Source: DASSJT01 sp963715025 (GTDB lineage Bacteria > Actinomycetota > Actinomycetes > Actinomycetales > Dermatophilaceae). Taken from it: a DNA stretch of 64,000 bases. The position numbers were made by a program, and so were the translations under genes. The stretch lies in NCBI GenBank assembly GCA_963715025.1, contig CAVQQQ010000001.1:186001-250000 (forward strand), read 5' to 3'. Below, in pieces: positions 39,055 through 46,812 of the stretch (position 1 is its first letter; each line of letters opens with the position of its first letter). Under the pieces are notes generated by a model that did no database searches, was not told where the DNA came from, and worked only from the letters and a program-made list of their open reading frames with translations.

Positions 39055-39083
39055 TTGGCCGCAGCCGCTCCCTCGGCTACGCT
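39055..39083 (+). promoter_or_regulatory. Probable rpmB promoter
   Basis: TTGGCC (39055-39060) and TACGCT (39078-39083) are separated by 17 bp. The predicted 5' untranslated region is about 110 nt. Confidence 0.45.
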
Positions 39084-39198
39084 TGACCGGTTCCCCAGAG
39101 CTCCCGCATCGGCTGCGGCTGCCACCGGGGACCACTCATGGGGTCCGCGCGATGCGCACCCACCCACGACACAACGAACGAGTTTCAGGAGATCACCC

Positions 39199-39393
39199 GT
39201 GGCTGCCAACTGCGATGTCTGCGGCAAGGGACCGGGCTTCGGTCACAACATTTCGCACTCGCACCGCCGCACCAAGCGCCGCTGGAACCCGAACATCCAG
39301 CGCGTCAAGGCTCTGGTGGGCCCCGCGGGCGTGACCCCGAAGCGTCTCAACGTCTGCACCTCGTGCCTGAAGGCGGGCAAGGTCACCCGCTGA
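39199..39393 (+). CDS. rpmB: Ribosomal protein L28
   Basis: A 64-residue L28 of the zinc-ribbon type with CDVCGKGPGFGHNISHSHRR near the start and CTSCLKAGK near the end. GTG 39199 follows AGGAG (39188-39192) by 6 nt. It stands alone between the divergent DAK2-recG unit and the convergent thiL and is followed by a strong terminator. Confidence 0.97.
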   Translation: MAANCDVCGKGPGFGHNISHSHRRTKRRWNPNIQRVKALVGPAGVTPKRLNVCTSCLKAGKVTR

Positions 39394-39416
39394 CCCGCGC
39401 CCGCGGCATACACACA

Positions 39417-39452
39417 GCCGGCCTCCCGACGGGGAGTGCCGGTTGTTCCTTT
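39417..39452 (+). terminator. rpmB terminator
   Basis: Stem CCGGC-CTCCC (39418-39427) pairs with GGGAG (39432-39436) and GCCGG (39438-39442), loop GACG, one bulged base, followed by TTGTTCCTTT. A good intrinsic terminator. Confidence 0.8.
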
Positions 39453-39605
39453 CGTGGCTGCTCCACTCCCGATGAACAGGAGTGGCAGGGCGCAGGACCG
39501 AGCCTGGTGTGGCGAGCGAACCTCCAGTCGCGCCGCGAACATCCGACCCCGCTCGCAGCTCGCCCGCGATGCAGCCACCACCTCTCCACGGCAGATGGGT
39601 GCCAC
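39453..39605. other. Convergent gap rpmB-thiL
   Basis: No gene seen. The leftward side may hold a thiL terminator, but I could not define one. Confidence 0.4.
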
Positions 39606-40619
39606 CTAGCCCGCGAAATGGTCCCAGCCGCGCGGCGCCTGCGGGACGCCGTCGACGGTGATGCCGGCTCCCTCGCTGACCTTGCCGACCTCGCGCCAGC
39701 CCGGCGGCAGCTCGCCGGGGAACGTGGCGAGCAGGCTGTGCTCCTCGCCCCCGGCCAGCACGCACTCGCGCGCCCGGTCCGGGCCGACAAGGGGCGCAAG
39801 CGCTTCCACGTCAGCGGCGAGGGCCGCGCTGTCGAGGTCGACCCGGACTCCGCTCGCCGCGGCGAGCCGGGCCCCGTCACGCAGCAGGCCGTCGGAGATG
39901 TCCATCATCGCCGTGGCGCCCGCGCGGGCGGCAACAGGGCCCTGGGCCAGGGGGGCCAGGGGCCTCAAGTGGTGGGCGAGGCAGGTCGCCCGTATGCCGT
40001 CCGGCTGGCCGCCGGTCCGGCGCTCGACCGCGAGCGGGCGCGCCACTCCCGGCTCGGACTCGAGCAGCCGGAAGCCGGCCTCTGCGTGCCCCAGGGACCC
40101 GGTGACGGCGACCCTGTGGCCCGGCCGCGCGCCGCTGCGGAGGACGGGGCTGCGGCCCTCCAGGTCGCCGAGAGCGGTGACCGAGATGACGAGGGTTCCG
40201 GGCGGAGCCGAGGACAGGTCCCCACCAGCCACGCTGAGGCCCAGGCCGGCTGCCTGCTCGCCCAACGACCGGGCGAAGCCGAGCACCCACGCCACAGGTG
40301 TCGCGGGGTCGGCCATGAGCGTGACCAGCAGCGATCGCGGAACGGCCCCCATCGCGGCGATGTCGGCAGCGTTCTGGGTCACGGCCTTGACGGCGACGTC
40401 CTCCGGCGAGGACCACTCGTCTTTCCAGTCCCGGCCGCGCACCATGGCGTCCGTCGTGACGACGACGGACCCGCTTGTCGCGACGACGGCGGCGTCGTCG
40501 CCGGGTCCGACGAGGTCATGGGGAGCGGCGGCGAAAAAGGGGAAGATGAGCGCCAGCAGCTCATCCTCGCTGACGTCCGAGAGACGCAGCGGCTGGTCGT
40601 CGGCCGAACCTGCCGTCAT
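39606..40619 (-). CDS. thiL: Thiamine-monophosphate kinase
   Basis: ThiL makes thiamine diphosphate from the monophosphate. The 337-residue protein has VGPGDDAAVV with the metal-binding aspartates, TTDAMVRGRDW, NAADIAAMGA, VAGGDLSSA and MMDISDGLLRDGARLA, in the family order. ATG 40619 has a strong ribosome site (GGGAGGTG) upstream; the longer open frame is rejected. It is followed leftward by the rpmB terminator region and is divergent from the Lrp-like gene. Confidence 0.94.
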   Translation of the reverse strand: MTAGSADDQPLRLSDVSEDELLALIFPFFAAAPHDLVGPGDDAAVVATSGSVVVTTDAMVRGRDWKDEWSSPEDVAVKAVTQNAADIAAMGAVPRSLLVTLMADPATPVAWVLGFARSLGEQAAGLGLSVAGGDLSSAPPGTLVISVTALGDLEGRSPVLRSGARPGHRVAVTGSLGHAEAGFRLLESEPGVARPLAVERRTGGQPDGIRATCLAHHLRPLAPLAQGPVAARAGATAMMDISDGLLRDGARLAAASGVRVDLDSAALAADVEALAPLVGPDRARECVLAGGEEHSLLATFPGELPPGWREVGKVSEGAGITVDGVPQAPRGWDHFAG

Positions 40620-40746
40620 GTGATTCACCTCCCTGCAAGGACGAAGCGCGCATCGGCACGGTAGCGTCTGGCACACATCGGGTTCTTCCCGGTACCCATC
40701 GAAGCGTCCCGGGCCTGACTTGGGACCGGAGAGTGTGAGGTGTCTC

Positions 40747-40983
40747 GTGGTGGTCCAGGCCTACATCCTGATCCAGACCGAAGTTGGCAAGGCGGCCTCG
40801 GTCGCGGAGACGATCGCGGGCATCAGCGGCGTCGCCCTGGCCGAGGACGTCACCGGCCCCTATGACGTCATCGCCCGGGTCGAGGCCAACTCCGTCGACG
40901 AGCTGGGCAAGCTCGTCATCGCCAAGATCCAAGACGTCGACGGCATCACCCGCACGCTGACCTGCACGGTCGTGCACATCTGA
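40747..40983 (+). CDS. Stand-alone Lrp/AsnC ligand-binding (RAM) domain protein
   Basis: The 78-residue protein VQAYILIQTEVGKAASVAE to TLTCTVVHI is a single RAM domain without the DNA-binding helix-turn-helix of Lrp. Such proteins bind amino acids or related small ligands and may form ring oligomers. GTG 40747 (or 40750) follows GAGG. The neighbourhood thiL, this gene, DUF3515, ddl recurs in actinobacteria (family knowledge from memory). The function is unknown. Confidence 0.85.
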   Translation: MVVQAYILIQTEVGKAASVAETIAGISGVALAEDVTGPYDVIARVEANSVDELGKLVIAKIQDVDGITRTLTCTVVHI

Positions 40984-41009
40984 CTTCCTCTCGCCCACAG
41001 GCCACCTGC

Positions 41010-41468
41010 GTGCGCCGCCGCGCCCGTGCCGGTGGCCTGTTCGCGTCGGCGGCCATCGCAGGAGCACTGGGGGGCTGCTCCCATGGGGTCGCCGTCGCAC
41101 CGCCAACTGGCCTGTCGGCCAAAGCTCAGACCGCCTGCCGGGCTGTGGTGTGGCCGGAGGAGGTCGCCGGCATGAAGCAGGTCGCCACGAGCCCCGAGTC
41201 CGTTCTGACCGCCGCATGGGGGGATCCGCCGCTCATCGCCAGGTGTGGGCTCCCCTCCCCCGGACCCACCACCGAGGACTGCGTCGTGGTCAACGGCGTC
41301 GACTGGGTGATCCACCCCCTCAGCGACGGCACCCGCCTGACCACCTACGGCCGAGACCCGGCCATCGAGCTGCTGGTCCCGGGTGCCTACGGCCCGGCGC
41401 CACTGCTGCTGCCCGCCTTCGACGGCGCCGCCCACGCACTGCCGCGGAACGGCCACGCGTGCGACTGA
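41010..41468 (+). CDS. DUF3515 lipoprotein
   Basis: The 152-residue protein starts with a basic stretch and a hydrophobic segment ending in ALGGCSHG, a lipobox, so Cys23 should be lipidated and the protein anchored outside the membrane. The remaining domain has two further cysteines near CRAVVWPEEV and RCGLPSP and matches DUF3515, an actinobacterial family often beside ddl. It is 26 bp after the Lrp-like gene and converges with ddl. Confidence 0.82.
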   Translation: MRRRARAGGLFASAAIAGALGGCSHGVAVAPPTGLSAKAQTACRAVVWPEEVAGMKQVATSPESVLTAAWGDPPLIARCGLPSPGPTTEDCVVVNGVDWVIHPLSDGTRLTTYGRDPAIELLVPGAYGPAPLLLPAFDGAAHALPRNGHACD

Positions 41469-41487
41469 GGCGATCGCGCCCGGTTGC

Positions 41488-42657
41488 CTACCGCAGTCCC
41501 GTGGGCCGCTCCAGGGCCAGGCCGATCAGCTCGTCGATCAGGGCCGGGTAGTCCAGCCCTGAGGCAGCCCACATCCGCGGGTACATCGAGTGCGGTGTGA
41601 ACCCGGGCATGGTGTTGATCTCGTTGATGACGACGTCGCCGGCGTCGGTGTAGAAGCAGTCGACCCGCGCGAGGCCCTCGCAGCCCAGGGACTCGAAGGC
41701 CGCGGCCGCGAGGCGGCGAACCTCGGACGCAACCTGCGGGGGCACGTCGGCCGGGCACGACAGTACGACGCCCTGCTCGTCGAGGTACTTGGCCTCGAAG
41801 TCGTAGAACTGGTGACCGCCGGAGGCGTCGACCCGGATCTCCCCCACCTCCGAGGTGCGCGGGGCGTCGCCACCGTGTCCCTGGAGCACGGCGCACTCGA
41901 TCTCCCGCCCGCTGATGCCCGCCTCGACGATGACCTTGCGGTCGTGCTCGCGAGCTGCCTCGATGGCGGCCCGCAGACGGGCCGGGTCGTCCACCTTGGT
42001 GATGCCCATGCTCGAGCCCGCCCGAGCCGGCTTGACGAACACCGGGAAGTGCAGCCCCCCTACCGCGGCCATGGCAGCCTCGGGGTCACGGCGCCACTGG
42101 GCATCGGTGATGACGGCATACGGGCCGACCGGCAGCCCGGCACCCGCAAACACGACCTTCATGTAGTGCTTGTCCATGCCTGCCGCCGAGGCGAAGACTC
42201 CCGAGCCCACGTAGCGCACGTCCGCCAGCTCCAACAGGCCCTGGATCGTGCCGTCCTCCCCGAACGGGCCATGGAGCAGCGGGAAGACGACGTCAACCTC
42301 GCCCAGGCTGCGCGGAACCTCACCCGGGGCCTGCACGGTCAGGGCGCGCTCGGTCGTGCTGAGGGGGACGACTACACCCTCGCCATTCGAGGCCGCCACC
42401 TCCGGCGTGTGCCCCGGGCCCAGCTCCAGCCTCGAAAGGTCACCGTCGACCAGGACCCAGCTGCCGTCCTTCGCGATGCCGATCGGCACGACGTCATAGT
42501 GGGTCCGGTCGATCGCCCGCAGCACGCTCGCCGCCGTCGAGCACGAGACGGCGTGTTCCGAGGAACGGCCGCCGAATACGATCGCCACCCGTGGACGTCG
42601 GGGCGCGCTGCTGCCGTTGATCTCGGCTTCGGTCACGGGGGTGGGGTCGCTAGTCAT
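41488..42657 (-). CDS. ddl: D-alanine--D-alanine ligase
   Basis: Ddl joins two D-Ala for peptidoglycan precursors. The 389-residue protein has RVAIVFGGRSSEHAVSC at the N-terminus, the FPLLHGPFGEDGT block, the ATP-grasp loop VKPARAGSSMGITKV and the metal site NEINTMPGFTPHSMYP. ATG 42657 follows TACAGT by 8 nt, so the gene is leaderless; the longer open frame upstream is antisense to the divergent gene. Confidence 0.97.
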   Translation of the reverse strand: MTSDPTPVTEAEINGSSAPRRPRVAIVFGGRSSEHAVSCSTAASVLRAIDRTHYDVVPIGIAKDGSWVLVDGDLSRLELGPGHTPEVAASNGEGVVVPLSTTERALTVQAPGEVPRSLGEVDVVFPLLHGPFGEDGTIQGLLELADVRYVGSGVFASAAGMDKHYMKVVFAGAGLPVGPYAVITDAQWRRDPEAAMAAVGGLHFPVFVKPARAGSSMGITKVDDPARLRAAIEAAREHDRKVIVEAGISGREIECAVLQGHGGDAPRTSEVGEIRVDASGGHQFYDFEAKYLDEQGVVLSCPADVPPQVASEVRRLAAAAFESLGCEGLARVDCFYTDAGDVVINEINTMPGFTPHSMYPRMWAASGLDYPALIDELIGLALERPTGLR

Positions 42658-42665
42658 CGGCAGTG

Positions 42666-42671
42666 ACTGTA
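42666..42671 (-). promoter_or_regulatory. -10 box, leaderless promoter of ddl
   Basis: TACAGT, then CACTGCCG, then ATG (8-nt gap). The region is shared with the divergent trans-sulfuration gene. Confidence 0.6.
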
Positions 42672-42702
42672 TCGGCCCCCGGGACTCGTGGGTGTCGTCG
42701 CC

Positions 42703-42708
42703 TACCCT
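42703..42708 (+). promoter_or_regulatory. -10 box, leaderless promoter of the trans-sulfuration gene
   Basis: TACCCT, then GACTCC, then GTG 42715 (6-nt gap). Its -35 region must overlap that of ddl. Confidence 0.6.
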
Positions 42709-42714
42709 GACTCC

Positions 42715-43800
42715 GTGGATCCCGCGATCAGCCCCGCACGTCTGTCCCCCGCCACCCGGCTCGTCGCCCTCGGCCGCCAGGAGCGCACCCCAGGCGCTGG
42801 CGTCAACGCCCCCCTGGAGATGAGCTCGACCTATGCGGCGGATGGGCCGGTGAACTACGCCCGGGCCGGCAACCCGACGTGGACCGCGTTCGAGGAGACT
42901 CTGGGCGCGCTGGAGGGAGGCGAGGCCCTGGTCTTCGCCTCCGGGATGGCGGCCGTTGCGGCCGTCCTCAGCCTGGTCCCCCATGGGGGCACCGTGGTGG
43001 TTCCGTACCACGCCTACAACGGCACCCTGGCCCTCCTCGCTGGCCTCGAGGTCGAGGGAGCGGTCCTCGTGCGCCGGGTCGACATCAGCGACACCGCCGA
43101 GGTGCTCGCCGCGGCCCGGGATGCGTCGCTGGTCTGGATCGAGTCGCCGACCAACCCCATGCTCGAGGTCGCCGACATCGCGGCGATGTCAGCCGGAGCC
43201 CACGAGCACGGTGCCCTGGTGGCGTGCGACAACACCTTCGCCACACCCCTGGTCCAGCAGCCCCTCCAGTTGGGCGCGGACGTGGTCGTCCACTCGGTCA
43301 CCAAGTACCTGTCCGGACACTCCGACCTCATCCTCGGGGCAGCGGTCACGGCGGCCGACGAGACGGGGCGAGCAGTGCGCACGCGCCTGTCGGCACACCG
43401 CCTGTGGCACGGCGCCATCGCCGGGCCCATGGAGACGTGGCTGGCACTGCGGGGCATGCGAACCCTCCACCTGCGGGTCGAGCGGGCTACCGACAACGCG
43501 GCTGAGCTCGCGCGCCGCCTCGGCAACCACCCTCGGGTCGACCGCGTCCGCTACCCCGGTTTCGGCGCCATCGTGTCGATCGAGGTCCCCGGCGGGGCCG
43601 AGGGTGCCGAGCGCGTCGCGGCCGCGACCGCCCTGTGGGCCCACTCGACCAGCCTCGGCGGCGTCGAGTCCCAGATCGAGCGCCGACGACGCCACCCGGC
43701 CGAAGCCCGCACCGTCCCGGAGAGCCTCCTGCGGCTGTCGGTCGGCATCGAGGACGTCGACGACCTCTGGAACGACCTCGACCAGGCGCTGGGGCGCTGA
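42715..43800 (+). CDS. PLP-dependent trans-sulfuration enzyme (cystathionine lyase/synthase-like)
   Basis: The 361-residue protein belongs to the Cys/Met metabolism PLP family. It has PVNYARAGNPTWTAFEETL, FASGMAAVAAVL, IESPTNPMLEVADI, CDNTFATPLVQQPLQLGAD and the cofactor lysine in SVTKYLSGHSDLI. It may be cystathionine gamma-lyase or gamma-synthase; the sequence does not decide. The C-terminal half is shorter than in MetB, lacking part of the loop after the RYPG motif. GTG 42715 is set by the TACCCT box 6 nt upstream. Confidence 0.85.
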   Translation: MDPAISPARLSPATRLVALGRQERTPGAGVNAPLEMSSTYAADGPVNYARAGNPTWTAFEETLGALEGGEALVFASGMAAVAAVLSLVPHGGTVVVPYHAYNGTLALLAGLEVEGAVLVRRVDISDTAEVLAAARDASLVWIESPTNPMLEVADIAAMSAGAHEHGALVACDNTFATPLVQQPLQLGADVVVHSVTKYLSGHSDLILGAAVTAADETGRAVRTRLSAHRLWHGAIAGPMETWLALRGMRTLHLRVERATDNAAELARRLGNHPRVDRVRYPGFGAIVSIEVPGGAEGAERVAAATALWAHSTSLGGVESQIERRRRHPAEARTVPESLLRLSVGIEDVDDLWNDLDQALGR

Positions 43801-43926
43801 CGTGGCTGACGCCCAGGTCCGACCTCGCTGACGCCATGGTATGCCGGCCGAGCGGCCCGACGCGGTCTGGTCCCCATGCGGGCCCGAGACGTCCGCGAGG
43901 TGCCGAGGCGCCAACCGGCCCGGCTC
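43801..43926. other. Convergent gap with one CGGCATAC
   Basis: No gene. GGCC-GAGC-GGCC near 43845-43856 could form a small hairpin, and GTATGCCG stands at 43838-43845. Confidence 0.4.
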
Positions 43927-44925
43927 TCAGGCCTGCTCGGCCTTCCGCGCCCGGCCCATCAGGGTCTCGACCACCTGCTGCGGGGTGCGGCCGTCGTGCA
44001 CCACTGCGGCAACCTGCTCGATGATCGGCACGTCGACGCCGGTGTGCTGCGCCAGCGCCAGAATCGACTCGCACGACTTGACGCCCTCGGCGGTCTGCTT
44101 GGTCACCGCGATGACCTCCTCGACGCTCATCCCCTTGCCCAGGTTGACCCCGAAGGTGTGGTTGCGCGACAGCGGCGACATGCACGTGGCGATCAGGTCG
44201 CCCACACCAGCCAGGCCGGCGAAGGTCTTCGGGTCGCCGCCGAGCGCCACCCCCAGGCGGGTGGTCTCGGCCAGTCCCCGGGTGATGATCGAGGCCTTGG
44301 AGTTGTCGCCCATTCCCAGCCCCTCGGCCATGCCGACCGCCAGCGCGATGACGTTCTTGGTAGCCCCGCCGATCTCGGCGCCGACGACGTCCCCGCTGGT
44401 GTAAGGCCGGAAGTATGCCGTGGCACTCGCGGCAGCCACCCGCTCGGCGGCCTCGTGACTGCGCCCCGCCACGACCGAGGCGGCGGGCTGTCGCTCGGCT
44501 ATCTCGCGCGCGAGGTTCGGTCCCGAGAGCACGGCGATGCGGTCCGGGTCGACGTCAGCCACCTCGGCGATCACCTCGCTCATGCGCTTGGTCGTGCCGA
44601 ACTCGACCCCCTTCATGAGAGACACCACCACTGCGTCGTGCGGCAGCACGCTGCCCCATCGCTCGAGGTTGACCCGGAGGGTCTGCGAGGGGAGAGCCAG
44701 GACCACGATCGCCGCGTCGCTGGCCGCCTCCTCCGGGTCGGTCGAGGCTGTGATGGCCGGGCTGATCTCCATGCCGGGGAGGTACTCCTCGTTCATGCCC
44801 CCGTTGATCTGGTCGACCATCTCCTGGCGCCGGCCCCACATGCGAACCGAGCATCCCGCGTCGGCGAGCACCCTGGAGTAGGCCGTCCCCCAGCTGCCCG
44901 TCCCGAAGACCGCCACCTGCGTCAT
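43927..44925 (-). CDS. gpsA: Glycerol-3-phosphate dehydrogenase [NAD(P)+]
   Basis: GpsA makes sn-glycerol 3-phosphate for phospholipid synthesis. The 332-residue protein starts MTQVAVFGTGSWGTAYSRVL with the Rossmann GxGxxG, and has VVSLMKGVE, LSGPNLAREIA, the catalytic Lys in EIGGATKNVIALAVG and AGLAGVGDLIATC. Its start overlaps the plsC stop by 4 bp (ATGA), so the two act together in early phospholipid synthesis. Confidence 0.96.
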   Translation of the reverse strand: MTQVAVFGTGSWGTAYSRVLADAGCSVRMWGRRQEMVDQINGGMNEEYLPGMEISPAITASTDPEEAASDAAIVVLALPSQTLRVNLERWGSVLPHDAVVVSLMKGVEFGTTKRMSEVIAEVADVDPDRIAVLSGPNLAREIAERQPAASVVAGRSHEAAERVAAASATAYFRPYTSGDVVGAEIGGATKNVIALAVGMAEGLGMGDNSKASIITRGLAETTRLGVALGGDPKTFAGLAGVGDLIATCMSPLSRNHTFGVNLGKGMSVEEVIAVTKQTAEGVKSCESILALAQHTGVDVPIIEQVAAVVHDGRTPQQVVETLMGRARKAEQA

Positions 44926-45680
44926 CGTGCGTCACCGTCCTTGGCCTTGCGGAACTTGCCCGTGGTGGGCAGGCCGTGCTCGCGCGGGTTGAACCGGACC
45001 GCAGGCGCGGCCTCGCCCCGCAGCTCTTCCAGCAGGGTCGTGAGGGCAGCCATGATGCGGCCGGTTGCCTCGGCGAGGACCTGGTGGTCCTGCGGCTGGT
45101 CGTAGAGGTCGGAAAGCTCGACCGGGGGGCCCGCCAGCACGTGCATCGTCTTGCGGGGGAAGAGGCGCAGCCTGGCGGAGTAGGGGGCCAGCAGGGTCTC
45201 GGCGCCCCACTGGGCGATCGGGATCACCGGGCACCGAGTCGCGAGGGCTACCCGGGCCGCACCGGTCTTGCCGACCATCGGCCAGAGATCGGGGTCGCGG
45301 GTGATGGAGCCCTCGGGGTAGATGCCCACGCACTTGGCCGACTCGACCGCCGCGACTGCGGCGCGGAAGGCGTCGGCCGCTCGGCCAGTCTCGCGGTAGA
45401 CCGGGATCTGCTGGGCGCTGCGCAGGATGGCCCCGACCACCGGGACCCGGAACAAGCTCTCCTTGCCGAGAAAGTAGGGCTCGTGACCGTTGTCGATCAT
45501 GTAGTGCGCAAAGCTCAGCACGTCGATGTGGGAGATGTGGTTGGGGCACGCCACGAACCCACCCGTCCTCGGGAGGTTCTCCGCTCCCCGCCAGTCGCGC
45601 CGGGTCAGCAGCATCATCAGCGGCCGGAGCACGGCCACCGCAAACCTGTAACCCCAGGGGAGTCGGCGCCTGGTCCTCAC
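44922..45680 (-). CDS. plsC: 1-acylglycerol-3-phosphate acyltransferase
   Basis: The 252-residue protein has the acyltransferase motif NHISHIDVLSF (NHxxxxD) and YPEGSITRD, with an N-terminal hydrophobic patch (FAVAVLRPLMMLL). PlsC makes phosphatidate from lysophosphatidate at the membrane. I chose GTG 45680, which has GGAG 5 nt upstream; ATG 45713 is possible but would leave no ribosome site. Coupled to gpsA. Confidence 0.9.
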   Translation of the reverse strand: MRTRRRLPWGYRFAVAVLRPLMMLLTRRDWRGAENLPRTGGFVACPNHISHIDVLSFAHYMIDNGHEPYFLGKESLFRVPVVGAILRSAQQIPVYRETGRAADAFRAAVAAVESAKCVGIYPEGSITRDPDLWPMVGKTGAARVALATRCPVIPIAQWGAETLLAPYSARLRLFPRKTMHVLAGPPVELSDLYDQPQDHQVLAEATGRIMAALTTLLEELRGEAAPAVRFNPREHGLPTTGKFRKAKDGDAR

Positions 45681-45772
45681 ATCAGCTCCGTTCACGTGTC
45701 GTCGGTGAGCCATCTTGGCTGGCACCAGGGGCGCTGTCGAGCAGCCGCCCCAACACTGGCAGCATCGGGGTG

Positions 45773-46747
45773 ATGCCACACAGTGCGCTTCCTCCCTGGC
45801 GCCTCGTCATCCCGGTCAAGGGAGGCGCGGGCGCCAAGTCGCGGCTGCAGCCGCCGCGGGGAGTCAGCCGCGCGACCCTGGCCGAGGCCATGGCCCGGGA
45901 TTCCACAGCGGCCGCGGCACAGCGTATGCCGTTGGGCCAGGTCTTCGTGGTGGCGGGCGACGATCGCGTCGCCCGGTGGGCTGCCGAACTCGGTGCCATT
46001 GTCGTCGTCGACCCCGGGGAGGGGCTCAACGCCGCCGTGGCGGCCGGAGTCTCGGCGGCGGCGCATCAGGCCCTCGCCGGGGCGTCCGCACCGGACGTGG
46101 CGAACTATCGGCCCGGCCTCTGGGGCACAGGCCGAACCGCTCCCGGTGCCAAGGGCCGGACCCCCGCGGGGGAGAACGTCCCCGTGGCCGTCCTCCTCGG
46201 CGACGTCCCCGCCCTGCGCCCCGGCGACCTCGTCGCGGGTCTCGCCGCAGCAGCGGCATACGACCTCGCTCTGGTCCCCGATGCCGACGGGACTGGCACG
46301 GTGCTCCTCACCGCGCTCGATGCCGGAGCTCTCCACCCGCGGTTCGGCGCCGGCTCGGCCCGGCGGCACGAGGACGCCGGTCACCGGCGGCTCGACCTGG
46401 CCCTCCCCCGCCTGCGCACCGACGTCGACGACGCGGCGTCGCTCGTCCGGGCCGCCGCGCTGGGCCTGGGCCCGCGCACGGCGGCGCTGCTGGCCGGCGC
46501 CCGCCACCCCGCGGGCTACATTGGGCGCATGCAGGCGAGCGTGCACAGCTTCGACGAGGCCACCGGGGCGGGAACGGCGCTGCTCGACGACGGCCGCCAG
46601 GTGCGTTTCGCCGGCGCCGTGTTCCAGGCGAGCGCGCTGCGCAAGGTGCGTTCCGGTCAGCGCGTCTCGCTCGAGCTCGACGACGACGGGCGCACGGTGC
46701 GGCGCCTGTGGATCGTCGGCGTCGGCGGCGACCAGCCGATCCGCTGA
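45773..46747 (+). CDS. cofC: CofC-like guanylyltransferase with a C-terminal cold-shock-like domain
   Basis: Residues 1-250 match CofC, which activates phospholactate or phosphoenolpyruvate with GTP in coenzyme F420 synthesis: WRLVIPVKGGAGAKSRL, VVDPGEGLN, LLGDVPALRPGDL, DADGTGTVLL and FGAGSARRHEDAG. From residue 253 the frame continues without a stop into about 72 residues (MQASVHSFDEATGAGTALLD) that resemble a cold-shock/OB domain. In other actinobacteria I recall that domain as a separate small gene beside cofC. So this is either a fusion or two overlapping products (see the nested gene). Confidence 0.8.
   Translation: MPHSALPPWRLVIPVKGGAGAKSRLQPPRGVSRATLAEAMARDSTAAAAQRMPLGQVFVVAGDDRVARWAAELGAIVVVDPGEGLNAAVAAGVSAAAHQALAGASAPDVANYRPGLWGTGRTAPGAKGRTPAGENVPVAVLLGDVPALRPGDLVAGLAAAAAYDLALVPDADGTGTVLLTALDAGALHPRFGAGSARRHEDAGHRRLDLALPRLRTDVDDAASLVRAAALGLGPRTAALLAGARHPAGYIGRMQASVHSFDEATGAGTALLDDGRQVRFAGAVFQASALRKVRSGQRVSLELDDDGRTVRRLWIVGVGGDQPIR
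46517..46522 (+). promoter_or_regulatory. Internal -10 box in cofC
   Basis: TACATT, then GGGCGC, then the in-frame ATG at 46529 (6-nt gap), the same geometry as the leaderless promoters elsewhere in the window. Confidence 0.5.
46529..46747 (+). CDS. Nested cold-shock-like protein inside cofC
   Basis: This 72-residue ORF shares frame and stop with cofC and begins MQASVHSFDEATGAGTALLD. Its beta-rich sequence and the paired GTALLDDGRQVRF / GQRVSLELDDDG blocks resemble OB-fold cold-shock-like proteins, though the RNP motifs are weak. A TANNNT box 6 nt before its ATG suggests a leaderless internal transcript. Whether it is made alone, only as part of the fusion, or both, cannot be decided from sequence. 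Confidence 0.5.
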   Translation: MQASVHSFDEATGAGTALLDDGRQVRFAGAVFQASALRKVRSGQRVSLELDDDGRTVRRLWIVGVGGDQPIR

Positions 46748-46812
46748 GAGAGGCCCGGCCACGCCGCGTCGAGCGCTCAGGCGGGGTCCAGGGCTCCCGT
46801 CAGGTCGGCCGC

